DNA of 64,000 nt from Acetobacteraceae bacterium H6797 (lineage in GTDB: Bacteria; Pseudomonadota; Alphaproteobacteria; Acetobacterales; Acetobacteraceae). Position numbers and translations under genes: made by a program. Location: positions 62,001 through 126,000 of the forward strand of contig JADFCQ010000004.1 of NCBI GenBank assembly GCA_015223225.1, written 5' to 3'. This document shows positions 18,234-26,727 of this stretch, in pieces. The notes beneath the pieces are model-generated. The model was given only the letters and a program-made list of their open reading frames with translations. It ran no database searches and was not told where the DNA came from. Position 1 is the first letter of the stretch; every line of letters begins with the position of its first letter.

Positions 18234-19817
18234 ATGAACGCCGCCGCCCCCGCGACCCATGCCCCGGTCCTCCACGACCGCATCCTCATCCTCGATTTCG
18301 GCAGCCAGGTGACGCAGCTGATCGCGCGCCGCCTGCGCGAGACCGGTGTCTATTGCGAGATCTGGCCCTTCACCGTGGATATGGAGCGCATCCGCGCCTT
18401 CCAGCCCAAGGGCATCATCCTGTCGGGCGGCCCCGCCAGCGTGACGGATGAGGGCTCGCCCCGGGCGCCGCAGGGCGTCTTCGACATGGGCCTGCCGATC
18501 ATGGGCATCTGCTACGGCCAGCAGACCCTGGCAACCCAGCAGGGCGGTCTCGTCGAAGGCGGCCATGATCGCGAATTCGGCCGCGCCTTCATCGACGTGA
18601 CGGGCGAATGCGCCATCACCAAAGGCGTCTGGGCGCCCGGCGCTCGCGAGGAAGTCTGGATGAGTCACGGCGACCGCATCACGCGGCTGCCGGAAGGCTT
18701 CCGCGTCGTGGCCTCCAGCCCCGGCGCTCCCTTCGCCATCATCGCCAATGACGAAAAGCACTTCTACGGCACGATGTTCCACCCCGAGGTGGTCCACACG
18801 CCCCATGGCGGCGCCCTGCTGAAGAACTTCACGCATCTCGTCTGCGGCTGCACCGGCGACTGGACGATGGGCGCCTTCCGCCAGGAAGAGATCGCCCGCA
18901 TCCGCGCCAAGGTCGGCAGCGGCAAGGTGATCTGCGGCCTCTCCGGCGGTGTCGACAGCTCGGTGGCCGCGGTTCTGATCCATGAGGCGATCGGCGATCA
19001 GCTCACCTGCATCTATGTCGACCACGGTCTGATGCGCGCCGGCGAGAGCGAGCAGGTCGTTGCGACCTTCCGTGACCGTTTTAACATCAAGCTGATCCAT
19101 CGTGATGCATCCGAGCTCTTCATGAGCCAGCTCAAGGGCGTCACGGACCCCGAGCAGAAGCGGAAGATCATCGGCCGCCTCTTCATTGAGGTGTTCGAGG
19201 AAGAGCAGGCGAAGCTCGGGGGCGCCGATTTCCTTGCCCAGGGCACGCTCTACCCTGACGTGATCGAGAGCGTCTCGGCCACCGGCGGTCCGTCGGTGAC
19301 CATCAAGTCGCACCACAATGTCGGCGGGCTGCCCGCGCATATGCGCATGCAGCTCGTCGAGCCGCTGCGCGAGCTCTTCAAGGACGAGGTCCGCGCGCTC
19401 GGCCGTGAGCTGGGTATTCCCGAGGAGATCGTGGGCCGCCACCCCTTCCCCGGCCCTGGCCTCGCCATCCGCATCCCCGGCGACGTGACGCGGGAGAAGG
19501 CCGATCTGCTGCGGAAAGTCGACAGCATCTACCTGGAGGAAATCCGCAAGGCTGGCCTCTACGACAAGATCTGGCAGGCCTTCGCTGTGCTGCTGCCCGT
19601 CCGCACCGTGGGCGTGATGGGCGATGGCCGCACCTATGACCAGGCCTGCGCCCTCCGGGCCGTAACCTCGACCGACGGCATGACGGCCGATGTCTATCCC
19701 TTCGAGATGAGCTTCCTGAGCCAGGTCTCGAACCGGATCGTGAACGAGGTTCGCGGCATCAACCGTGTGACCTACGACATCACCAGCAAGCCGCCTGGCA
19801 CGATTGAGTGGGAGTGA
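18234..19817 (+). CDS. guaA: GMP synthase (glutamine-hydrolysing)
   Basis: Converts XMP to GMP using ATP and glutamine in the cytoplasm. The N-terminal class I glutamine amidotransferase domain has Cys in GICYGQQ and the His/Glu pair in MFHPEVVHT. The ATP pyrophosphatase domain carries the PP-loop SGGVDSSV around residue 243. The C-terminal dimerisation domain ends KPPGTIEWE, the invariant GuaA tail. 527 aa from the ATG at 18234; in-frame GTG codons at 18216/18219 would add up to six residues. No strong ribosome-binding site is seen for either start. Confidence 0.97.
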   Translation: MNAAAPATHAPVLHDRILILDFGSQVTQLIARRLRETGVYCEIWPFTVDMERIRAFQPKGIILSGGPASVTDEGSPRAPQGVFDMGLPIMGICYGQQTLATQQGGLVEGGHDREFGRAFIDVTGECAITKGVWAPGAREEVWMSHGDRITRLPEGFRVVASSPGAPFAIIANDEKHFYGTMFHPEVVHTPHGGALLKNFTHLVCGCTGDWTMGAFRQEEIARIRAKVGSGKVICGLSGGVDSSVAAVLIHEAIGDQLTCIYVDHGLMRAGESEQVVATFRDRFNIKLIHRDASELFMSQLKGVTDPEQKRKIIGRLFIEVFEEEQAKLGGADFLAQGTLYPDVIESVSATGGPSVTIKSHHNVGGLPAHMRMQLVEPLRELFKDEVRALGRELGIPEEIVGRHPFPGPGLAIRIPGDVTREKADLLRKVDSIYLEEIRKAGLYDKIWQAFAVLLPVRTVGVMGDGRTYDQACALRAVTSTDGMTADVYPFEMSFLSQVSNRIVNEVRGINRVTYDITSKPPGTIEWE

Positions 19818-20021
19818 CGGGAGCGTACTGTAGAGTAGAATAGGATAGAAACGGATACCAAAGCGAATCGCCCGTCATCGATACTAGTCGATAGACCATG
19901 CCATCTCCGAACCGGACGATCATCCCGCTAATTGCTCGCGTCATTGCCGATGGCGCGATAAATGCTGCCGTAACTTGGCGATGTCCTCGTCGGTACGTTT
20001 GGGGCTCCGTCATATCATGAT

Positions 20022-20810
20022 TTACCTCCGATACCGCGCAGCGACCTCGCTCTTCGACAGATTCGGCGCCATCGCCAGGCGGGCCTGTTGCATCGTGATG
20101 AACTGTGCTTCGTCCGCCAGCGGCGGGATCGTGACCGTCTCCCTCTGATCAAAGCCGACTAGCGCCGCGTCGACCATGTCGCTGACCTCCATCAGGAAGC
20201 CATCCGGGAAGGAGTTGATGTCCCGGCCCGCCTTTTCCCAAAGCTCGGTGCGGGTCGCGCCGGGGAGCACGACCTGGACATGGACGCCCTTGTCCTTGAG
20301 CTGGGCCGCCATCGCTTGGCTGAGGTTGAGCAGGTAGGCCTTGGTGCCGCTATAGACGCCCTCGAACATCTCGGGCGCAAGCGCGAGCACGGAGGAGATA
20401 TTGACAATCGCGCCGCCGCCTTGGGCGATAAGGGCTTTCGCCGCCGCTGCGGTGAGGCGTGTCGGTGCCGCCACGTTGAGGGCGATGATCCGCGACAGCT
20501 CTGGCGCGCCGTTCTCGAGGATACCGCCTTTCAACGACATGCCGGCATTGTTGACGAGCAGCGTCACGTCGCCGGCGGCGAGGCGCTGCTCAATCTTGGC
20601 GACGTCCCCTTCGAGGGTGAGATCGGCGGGAATCACTTCGATGGCCACGCCGGTTTTGCTGCGCAGCCCCTCGGCTAGGGTTGCCATGCGCGCACGGTCG
20701 CGTGCCACCAGGACGAGGTCGTATCCGCGTTTGGCGAGACGGTCGGCATAAACCGCGCCGATCCCGGCCGATGCCCCGGTGACGAGGGCGACGCCTGTGG
20801 AACTGGCCAT
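20022..20810 (-). CDS. SDR family NAD(P)-dependent oxidoreductase
   Basis: A 262-aa classical short-chain dehydrogenase. The dinucleotide-binding TGASAGIG is at residues 11-18, LVNNAG near 85, the catalytic Ser in NISS, and YSGTKAYLL provides the YxxxK pair. The later QVVLPGATRTELW loop is typical of the DltE/YqjQ-like subgroup acting on unknown carbonyl or alcohol substrates. It is the last gene of a minus-strand operon running from the hydrolase at 23272, with 23 bases to the previous stop. It is probably co-regulated by the GlxA-type protein. Confidence 0.9.
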   Translation of the reverse strand: MASSTGVALVTGASAGIGAVYADRLAKRGYDLVLVARDRARMATLAEGLRSKTGVAIEVIPADLTLEGDVAKIEQRLAAGDVTLLVNNAGMSLKGGILENGAPELSRIIALNVAAPTRLTAAAAKALIAQGGGAIVNISSVLALAPEMFEGVYSGTKAYLLNLSQAMAAQLKDKGVHVQVVLPGATRTELWEKAGRDINSFPDGFLMEVSDMVDAALVGFDQRETVTIPPLADEAQFITMQQARLAMAPNLSKSEVAARYRR

Positions 20811-20833
20811 GAATTCTCCTTTCGGCGGCTCGC

Positions 20834-21664
20834 TCAGGCCTTGATGAAGGCGAGTAGGTCAGGGTTGAGCACATCGGCATGGGTCGTCAGCATGCCGTGC
20901 GGGTAGCCCTTGTAGACCTTGAGCTCCCCGTGCTTCAGCAGCTTGATCGCGAGTTCGGCGGAAGCCGCGATCGGCACAACCTGATCGTCGTCGCCATGCA
21001 TTACCAGCGACGGCACCTCGATCGCCTTCAGGTCCTCGGTGAAGTCGGTCTCGGAGAACACGGCGATGCAGTCGTAATGCGCCTTGGCGCCGCCGCTCAT
21101 GCCCTGGCGCCACCAGTTCTGGACAGTCCCGGGCAGGACTTTCGCATCCGGCCGGTTGAAGCCGTAGAACGGGCCGCTCGCCACATCGAGGTAGAATTGC
21201 GCCCGGTTGGCGGCGAGCGCCGCGCGGAAGCCGTCGAACACCGAGATCGGCGTTCCGTCCGGGTTCTTGTCGGACTGCACCATGATTGGCGGTACCGCGC
21301 CGACCAGCACTGCCTTTGCCACGCGGCCCGGCTTGGCGCGGGCGACATAGCGCGCTGCCTCGCCGCCCCCGGTCGAGTGGCCGATGTGGACCGCGTCCCT
21401 GAGATCGAGATGGTCGGTGAGCGCCAGGACATCGGAGACGTACGTGTCCATGTCGTTGCCGGTATCGGTCTGGGTCGAGCGCCCGTGCCCGCGGCGGTCG
21501 TGCGCGATGACGCGATAGCCGTGCTCCAGGAAGAACAGCATCTGCGCGTCCCAGTCGTCCGCGCTGAGCGGCCAGCCATGATGGAAGACGATCGGCTGCG
21601 CCGTCTTCGGGCCCCAGTCCTTGAAGAAGATCTCGGTGCCGTCGGACAGTTTGAGGATGGGCAT
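20834..21664 (-). CDS. Alpha/beta hydrolase, non-heme chloroperoxidase (Cpo) type
   Basis: A 276-aa alpha/beta-hydrolase-fold enzyme. The ATG at 21664 has AAAGGA 7 bases upstream. The nucleophile is Ser97 in [11 protein letters not shown], the acid lies in [10 protein letters not shown], and the His is in GYPHGM. The [14 protein letters not shown] oxyanion region and the HDRRGHGRS strand are hallmarks of cofactor-free haloperoxidases, which perform perhydrolysis or ester hydrolysis. It has no signal peptide, so it is cytoplasmic. It sits between the 239-aa unknown protein and the SDR in one operon, suggesting a shared detoxification or catabolic role. Confidence 0.9.
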   Translation of the reverse strand: MPILKLSDGTEIFFKDWGPKTAQPIVFHHGWPLSADDWDAQMLFFLEHGYRVIAHDRRGHGRSTQTDTGNDMDTYVSDVLALTDHLDLRDAVHIGHSTGGGEAARYVARAKPGRVAKAVLVGAVPPIMVQSDKNPDGTPISVFDGFRAALAANRAQFYLDVASGPFYGFNRPDAKVLPGTVQNWWRQGMSGGAKAHYDCIAVFSETDFTEDLKAIEVPSLVMHGDDDQVVPIAASAELAIKLLKHGELKVYKGYPHGMLTTHADVLNPDLLAFIKA

Positions 21665-21716
21665 CGGCAATTCCTTTACCGGGTTTGAGTGATACGGGGG
21701 ATCATCGCGAGCAACG

Positions 21717-22436
21717 TCACGCGAAGTGGTAATCCGAAAGGTCCACGCCGACGATAAGCGGCTCGGGCGCAGGGGTACCGTCGGGGTTGCGCGGATAGAC
21801 CCGGAACCGGGAAGGCAGCACGATGCCCTCAACCGTTACAGGATCGAGCAGATAGCGGGCAGCCGCGTTGTTGCCCTGGATCTCGACCTCGTAGTCGTGG
21901 CGCCGGATCAGGCCGTCCGGACCGATATGGAAGGTCTGCTCCCGGCTGTGCGTGGCGATCGAGGCGGGGAAGGTCACGCGAAGCCGCCGCCAGGTTTCGC
22001 CTTGCTCGGACCAGGGCGCGATCTCTGTCGCGACGACGCCCGGCTGCGCCAGGATGAACGGTGAGGAGAGATAGGTCCACATCGTGTACCCCGCGAAATA
22101 GGCGAGCTGCGCCTCGCTCCAAGGGGTCTTCATGGCAAACCCGGCAAAGCTCTCGCGCGGCCGGGAAAGCCGCTCGATCACATCGCCGTCCGGCGTCTCG
22201 ATCGTCACCTCGTCGGGGGTGTAGCGGGAGCGGTTAAGCGTGGGATGGAACGGCCCATGGGAAACCTCCTGCTGCCGGAGGTTCACCCGGACATCGGCAT
22301 GGGTGAGCGTATCGGGCCTGCCCTTGAGATCCCAGAGGATGCCGAACTGATGGAGCTTGGCGGTGAGGGAGGAAAACCTCCGAAAGCGCTCGAGGCCGCC
22401 ATGCGCCTCGATCACCTGCTGCTGAAGATCACCCAT
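21717..22436 (-). CDS. Conserved 239-aa protein of unknown function (copy A)
   Basis: A 239-aa soluble protein with no signal peptide or membrane helix. Its ATG is 11 bases after the upstream hydrolase stop, implying co-transcription. I do not recognise a domain. It is clearly paralogous to the 239-aa protein at 26728-27447. Both start with a helix containing AHGGL, share LKG(R/H)P(D/E)TL, a central TPW-QLAYFAG-MWTYL-PF block, and a [16 protein letters not shown] segment followed by a GN. The alternating strands suggest a lipocalin- or LolA-like beta fold, but that is only an impression. Confidence 0.8.
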   Translation of the reverse strand: MGDLQQQVIEAHGGLERFRRFSSLTAKLHQFGILWDLKGRPDTLTHADVRVNLRQQEVSHGPFHPTLNRSRYTPDEVTIETPDGDVIERLSRPRESFAGFAMKTPWSEAQLAYFAGYTMWTYLSSPFILAQPGVVATEIAPWSEQGETWRRLRVTFPASIATHSREQTFHIGPDGLIRRHDYEVEIQGNNAAARYLLDPVTVEGIVLPSRFRVYPRNPDGTPAPEPLIVGVDLSDYHFA

Positions 22437-22447
22437 CCTTCGTCTCC

Positions 22448-23272
22448 TCAGGCGTCGAGAAAGGTTCGGCAGTGGGCGACGAAGGTCGCCGGGTACTGGA
22501 AGAGCGCGCCGTGGCCCGAGTCCGGGTAGAGGATGAGCTGGGCGTCGCGCATGGCCTTGAACATGGTATAGGCGTTGATGCTCGGGAACATCGTGTCGTC
22601 GCTGCCATGGACGATGAGGGTTGGCTGAGCGATGGCACGCAGCGTCGTTTCGCCCTCGTCCTTGGCGGCGCACCAGCCGATGATCGCCTTGGCCTGAGGC
22701 TCGCTGACATCGTCGCCGGTGTCCGGGTCACGGTCCTGCGTGCGGGCGGTGGCGCGCGCCACGAAAGCCCGGCCCGCGCGCTGGCTGTTCTCGGAGGGCG
22801 TGAAGAACAGGGGCAGGCGCACGTCCGGCGCGCCCGCGGCGAAGGCTTCGCCGACAACCGCCAGCAGATGCTCCTCGCCGCCGCGCGGCGCTGCGCCGGC
22901 AATGATGATCCGGCGGATCAGCGCCGGGTGCTCGACCGCAAGGACCTGGGCGAGCATGCCGCCCAGCGAGAAGCCGAGGAGATCGACCTGGGCCAGGCCG
23001 AGCGCCCGGATGAACGTCGCGGCGTCCGCAGCCATCTGCTCGACCGTGTCCGGCGTGGCGCCGGTGGAGGTGCCGATGCCGCGGTTGTTGAAGACGATCA
23101 GGGGTCGCGTCTCGGCCAGCGCGTTCACCACGGCCGGGTCCCAGGCGTCCATCGTTCCGGTGAAGTGCTGCATGAGGACCAGCGGCGTTCCGGTGGCGGG
23201 GCCGAGGCGCCGGTAGGCGTAGCGAATGCCGCCGGCGTCGAGATGCTCGGTCGTTGCGGTTTCAAGTGTCAT
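22448..23272 (-). CDS. Alpha/beta hydrolase
   Basis: A 274-aa alpha/beta-hydrolase. The nucleophile elbow is LGFSLGGMLAQ (Ser ~101), the acid is in HGSDDTMFP and the His in DSGHGALFQYP. The FNNRGIGTSTG strand and LMQHFTGTMDAWDP oxyanion segment resemble epoxide-hydrolase/haloalkanoate-like members. It is the first gene of the minus-strand operon (hydrolase, 239-aa protein, chloroperoxidase-like hydrolase, SDR). It faces the divergent GlxA-type regulator, with the shared 32-base box 56-87 bases upstream of its start. Confidence 0.9.
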   Translation of the reverse strand: MTLETATTEHLDAGGIRYAYRRLGPATGTPLVLMQHFTGTMDAWDPAVVNALAETRPLIVFNNRGIGTSTGATPDTVEQMAADAATFIRALGLAQVDLLGFSLGGMLAQVLAVEHPALIRRIIIAGAAPRGGEEHLLAVVGEAFAAGAPDVRLPLFFTPSENSQRAGRAFVARATARTQDRDPDTGDDVSEPQAKAIIGWCAAKDEGETTLRAIAQPTLIVHGSDDTMFPSINAYTMFKAMRDAQLILYPDSGHGALFQYPATFVAHCRTFLDA

Positions 23273-23327
23273 GTGGCGTCCCAGCGTCGACGATGCGCCA
23301 GGTCGCTACCAGCGGCACGTCAGGGCT

Positions 23328-23359
23328 GACAGGACGCAGATGCCAGTATTTCGGCCATG
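23328..23359. promoter_or_regulatory. Candidate GlxA-type regulator box 1
   Basis: A 32-base sequence in the hydrolase/regulator divergent region. Its blocks GACAGGACG, ATGCCA, ATT and CGGCCATG are repeated with the same spacing at 26653-26684 (27 of 32 bases equal). On the minus strand it contains TGGC-N8-TGGC, the type of tandem half-site AraC proteins bind. Confidence 0.6.
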
Positions 23360-23422
23360 GGCATGGCGGGGCGCGGCAGGAACAACTACCCTGGCTGCAG
23401 AGACAAACCTGCTGGAGACACC

Positions 23423-24364
23423 ATGAAGATCGGGCTCGTCCTGTGTCCGGATTTCCACCCTATCTGCTTTGGAGCCGTGGCCGCGTTCGACGTGGCCAAC
23501 AAGCACGCGGGAAAGAAGCTCTACGACGTGCACGTGCTCTCGGAGGAAGGCGGGCTGGTCGCGTCCACATCCGGCATGCAGGTGATGACGGAAGCGTTCG
23601 ATACCGCGATCTACGACACGCTGATCGTCGCGTCCGGCATGGACGTTCCCACATCCTCGCCGGGACTGGTCCGGCTGCTTCGAGAGGCGGCGAGTGACGC
23701 GCGCCGTGTTGTGGCCATCTGCCTCGGCGCGTTCATCCTGGGGGACGCAGGGCTGCTGAACGGCCGGCGCGCGACGACGCACTGGCGCTACGCCAAGAGC
23801 TTGCAGGAGCGGTTTCCGAGCTGCACGGTCGATATGGACAAAATATACATCGCAGATGGCCCGATCTGGACGTCGGCGGGGATGACTGCGGGAATCGACC
23901 TGGTCGTCGGCCTGATCGAGCGCGATCATGGCGTCGAGGCGGCACGAACGGTCGCGAAGAGCATGGTGATGTACCACCGCCGTTCCGGCGGGCAGTCCCA
24001 GCACTCGACGCTGCTGGATCTTGGCACGAACGAGGACCGGGTCCAGCGGGCGCTCAACTTCGCCCGCCAGAATCTTACCCGCAACCTGAGCATCGACGAC
24101 CTCGCCGAGGCCGCCGCCCTCAGTCCCCGCCAGTTCACGCGGCTGTTCCGGGCGGAGACCGGGACGACACCGGCCAAGGCGGTCGAAGCGCTCAGGGTCG
24201 AGGCGGCCAAGCTGATGCTGGAACAGAGCCGCCTGCCGATCGAAGTGATCGCCCGCGAGACCGGCTTCGCCAACCGGGAGCGCATGCGGCTCGCCTTCGT
24301 GCGGGTGCATGGCGAGGCTCCGAAGGCGATCCGCAACGAGGCCGGACCCCTGGCTGTGCTCTAG
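23423..24364 (+). CDS. GlxA family transcriptional regulator (DJ-1/PfpI + AraC HTH)
   Basis: A 313-aa regulator. The ATG at 23423 follows CTGGAGA. Residues 1-~180 form a DJ-1/PfpI (class I amidotransferase-like) domain with the nucleophile-elbow cysteine Cys100 in VVAICLGAF and the family motif GLLNGRRATTHW. Residues ~205-310 hold the two-helix-turn-helix AraC DNA-binding domain (NLSIDDLAEAAALSPRQFTRLFRAETG). It is divergent from the hydrolase operon and probably autoregulated through the shared box. Family members respond to small metabolites or stress; the inducer is unknown here. Confidence 0.92.
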   Translation: MKIGLVLCPDFHPICFGAVAAFDVANKHAGKKLYDVHVLSEEGGLVASTSGMQVMTEAFDTAIYDTLIVASGMDVPTSSPGLVRLLREAASDARRVVAICLGAFILGDAGLLNGRRATTHWRYAKSLQERFPSCTVDMDKIYIADGPIWTSAGMTAGIDLVVGLIERDHGVEAARTVAKSMVMYHRRSGGQSQHSTLLDLGTNEDRVQRALNFARQNLTRNLSIDDLAEAAALSPRQFTRLFRAETGTTPAKAVEALRVEAAKLMLEQSRLPIEVIARETGFANRERMRLAFVRVHGEAPKAIRNEAGPLAVL

Positions 24365-24386
24365 CCGGGGCCAGGCCCAAGGCGGC

Positions 24387-25529
24387 TCACCGCTTCGTCG
24401 GCGATCCGGTCACCGGGTCCAGGCGGAGCGAGTACAAGGCAACCGGCCATGCGATGCGCGACCGGCCGCCGTTGAAGGCGGCGACCCGGTCGAGCTGGGC
24501 CGCAGGCATCAGGAGCCGGCCGTCGCCGGTCAGAAACATCGCGTCCACCCAGTGGAGCCGGGGATCGCGCGCCAAGGTGACGATCGTGCCGTCAGGCGAG
24601 CGCTTGCGGATCGCACTGTCGCGAAGGTCCGAGAAGTAGAGGTTGCCGGCGGTATCCATCACGCTGCCGCCCATCGGTGGCAGGTCCGCGAAAGCCTCGA
24701 CTGCCGCGGCCAGCGTGGCGGGTCCGACGTCGGCGCGGTCGAGCAGGCGTGTCGGCACGCGTGACCACGGTCCCTCGAGCGGCCCGTAATAGAGGTACTG
24801 TCCGTCGGGGCTCAGCTCCAGCGGGTCGGACTGGACCTTGAGCGGCTGGCCGTCGGGTCCGTTCAGGCGCCTGCCTGCGACGATGATCGGGCGGTCGGCA
24901 CGCGCGACCGTCGAGGGATGCCCATCGAGCACCCGGCGGGTTGCGCCCGTCGCCAGGTCCAGGACAATGAGTCCCGGGTTGCCGGCGTCGGTCAGGTAGG
25001 CGTGCGCGCCGTTGAACCGGATGTCGTCCACGTAAGAGCCGCCTCGCGCGACCTCCGGCGGCAGCGGGATGACGCGCACGACCTTGTCGGAGGCAAGATC
25101 GATGGCAACGAGCTTGGCCGCGTTCGGCAGGGGATCGCCGCCAAACGTGGGCGATCCCGTGTCGACCGCCCAGAGCGTGCCGTCGGGCCCTTGATGCAGC
25201 GCATTGATGTTGACGAACTTTCGCGACGGATCATCGCCTGGCCGCCAGGAATTCCACCCGGCATCGGGATAGGGCTCGAGCCTTGTGCCCGCTATCCGCG
25301 CGAGCTGCGGCCCCGTGCCGCCTGCCCAGCGGGGTCCCGACACGAAGATGCGGCGTTCATCCTCGACGACGGCGTTCCAGACCATCTGATCCGTTGTGGC
25401 TTCGGTGACGATCTCCGGACCGTTCCGCGGCTTGGCGCCTGCGGCCGCAGCCTTCTGGAATAGCCCGACGGCGATCACCGGGGCAAGCAAGGCGGCGACC
25501 GTCAGGCCGAGCTTGATGGGGGAGCGCAT
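24387..25529 (-). CDS. Secreted MRJP/Yellow-like (L-dopachrome tautomerase-related) protein
   Basis: A 380-aa exported protein. The ATG at 25529 precedes a signal peptide (basic start, LGLTVAALLAPVIAVGLF, cleavage near AAAAGA); a TTG at 25541 is less likely. The mature part is a six-bladed beta-propeller of the major royal jelly protein/Yellow family: WNSWRPGDDPSRKFVNINALHQGPDGTLWAVDTG, YVDDIRFNG and LYYGPLEG are typical blade segments. Bacterial members are annotated as L-dopachrome tautomerase-related, but the activity is not proven. It starts 25 bases after the alcohol dehydrogenase stop and is likely in the same operon. Confidence 0.85.
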   Translation of the reverse strand: MRSPIKLGLTVAALLAPVIAVGLFQKAAAAGAKPRNGPEIVTEATTDQMVWNAVVEDERRIFVSGPRWAGGTGPQLARIAGTRLEPYPDAGWNSWRPGDDPSRKFVNINALHQGPDGTLWAVDTGSPTFGGDPLPNAAKLVAIDLASDKVVRVIPLPPEVARGGSYVDDIRFNGAHAYLTDAGNPGLIVLDLATGATRRVLDGHPSTVARADRPIIVAGRRLNGPDGQPLKVQSDPLELSPDGQYLYYGPLEGPWSRVPTRLLDRADVGPATLAAAVEAFADLPPMGGSVMDTAGNLYFSDLRDSAIRKRSPDGTIVTLARDPRLHWVDAMFLTGDGRLLMPAAQLDRVAAFNGGRSRIAWPVALYSLRLDPVTGSPTKR

Positions 25530-25554
25530 GGTTCTTGCCAACCTTATCAGCGGG

Positions 25555-26586
25555 TCATGAAGTTGCAGCCGCTGGCCAGCCGGCGAGCACGATCTTGCCC
25601 TTGGCGCGGCCGCTCTCGATGAGGGCGTGGGCGCGGCGCAGGTTTTCGGCCGAGATGGTGCCGAAGACCTCGGCGAGGGTGGTCTTCAGCGTTCCGGCAT
25701 CGACCAGCCGCGACACCTCGTTGAGCAGCACGCCCTGCTCTGCGATGTCCGCGGTGGCGAACATCGAGCGCGTGAACATGAACTCCCAATGCGTCGACAC
25801 GCTCTTGGCCTTGAACGGCGATACGTCGAGCGATGCAGGATCGTCGATCAGGGCAAAGCGGCCCTGCGGCGCGATGAGCTCGGCGATTTCGCCAAGGTGC
25901 TGGTCGGTGTTGGTAGTCGAAAAGACGAAAGCGGGCCGGCCGACCCCCAGCCGCTCGATCTCCGCCGAGAGCGGCTTTGTGTGGTCGATCACGTGATGCG
26001 CGCCGAGCCCGCGGCTCCATTCGGCCGTCTCGGGCCGCGAAGCCGTGGTGATGACCGTCAGGTCGGTGAGCTTGCGGGCGAGCTGCGTCGTGATCGATCC
26101 GACGCCGCCGGCGCCGCCGATGATGAGGAGAGCGTTCGCCGCACCCGGCACGGGCTTTCGGACGTCGAGCCGGTCGAACAAGGTCTCCCAGGCGGTGATG
26201 GCGGTCAGCGGCAGTGCCGCGGCCTCCGCGAAGCTGAGCGAGGCGGGCTTTCGACCGACGATCCGTTCGTCAACCAGGTGGAATTCGGCGTTCGTCCCCG
26301 GCCGACCGAGCGCACCGGCGTAGAAGACGGTGTCACCCTTCGCGAACAGGGCCGCCTCAGGCCCGACCGCCTCGACCGTGCCGGCGGCGTCCCAGCCGAG
26401 CACCTTCCAGGACCCCGGTTCAGCCGGAGGCCGCATCCTCATCTTCGTGTCGACCGGATTCACGGATACGGCGTCGATCCGCACCAGGATATCCCGGCCC
26501 GTGGGTTCCGGTTTCGGCAGATCGACATCCTCGAGGGAAGCCGGATCGCCGACCGGAAGCGAGGAACGGAAGCCGATAGCTTTCAT
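25555..26586 (-). CDS. Zinc-type alcohol dehydrogenase-like / quinone oxidoreductase (MDR family)
   Basis: A 343-aa NAD(P)H-dependent medium-chain reductase. The ATG at 26586 has GAGGTGA 7 bases upstream. The GroES-like N-terminus includes RIDAVSVNPVDTKMR. The Rossmann fold is at residues ~150-300 with LLIIGGAGGVGSITTQLAR. The zinc-ligand cysteines of true alcohol dehydrogenases are absent, placing it with ZADH/quinone oxidoreductases that reduce enones or quinones. The second copy of the 32-base box lies 67-98 bases upstream, so it is a likely target of the GlxA-type regulator. Confidence 0.9.
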   Translation of the reverse strand: MKAIGFRSSLPVGDPASLEDVDLPKPEPTGRDILVRIDAVSVNPVDTKMRMRPPAEPGSWKVLGWDAAGTVEAVGPEAALFAKGDTVFYAGALGRPGTNAEFHLVDERIVGRKPASLSFAEAAALPLTAITAWETLFDRLDVRKPVPGAANALLIIGGAGGVGSITTQLARKLTDLTVITTASRPETAEWSRGLGAHHVIDHTKPLSAEIERLGVGRPAFVFSTTNTDQHLGEIAELIAPQGRFALIDDPASLDVSPFKAKSVSTHWEFMFTRSMFATADIAEQGVLLNEVSRLVDAGTLKTTLAEVFGTISAENLRRAHALIESGRAKGKIVLAGWPAAATS

Positions 26587-26652
26587 GATCTTATCACCTC
26601 GAGAGTAAATGGCGCTCACGTGCTTCGGACCTATCAAGCCAGGGCGCGCGCC

Positions 26653-26684
26653 GACAGGACGTAAATGCCATCATTACGGCCATG
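26653..26684. promoter_or_regulatory. Candidate GlxA-type regulator box 2
   Basis: Second copy of the 32-base sequence described at 23328-23359. It is upstream of the alcohol dehydrogenase/MRJP operon in the same orientation relative to the minus-strand operon and at a similar distance from the start codon. The TGGC-N8-TGGC half-sites are conserved. Confidence 0.6.
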
Positions 26685-26727
26685 ATGAATCTCCCGCTGT
26701 GCCGACGCAGTGAGCCGGCGCCCGTGG

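Noticed and set aside
19780..20013. A 77-codon minus-strand frame overlapping the end of guaA
   Set aside because: Overlaps a highly conserved gene end, has no recognisable features and its ribosome-binding site is poorly spaced. I only note the short frameshifted stretch as a possible relic.
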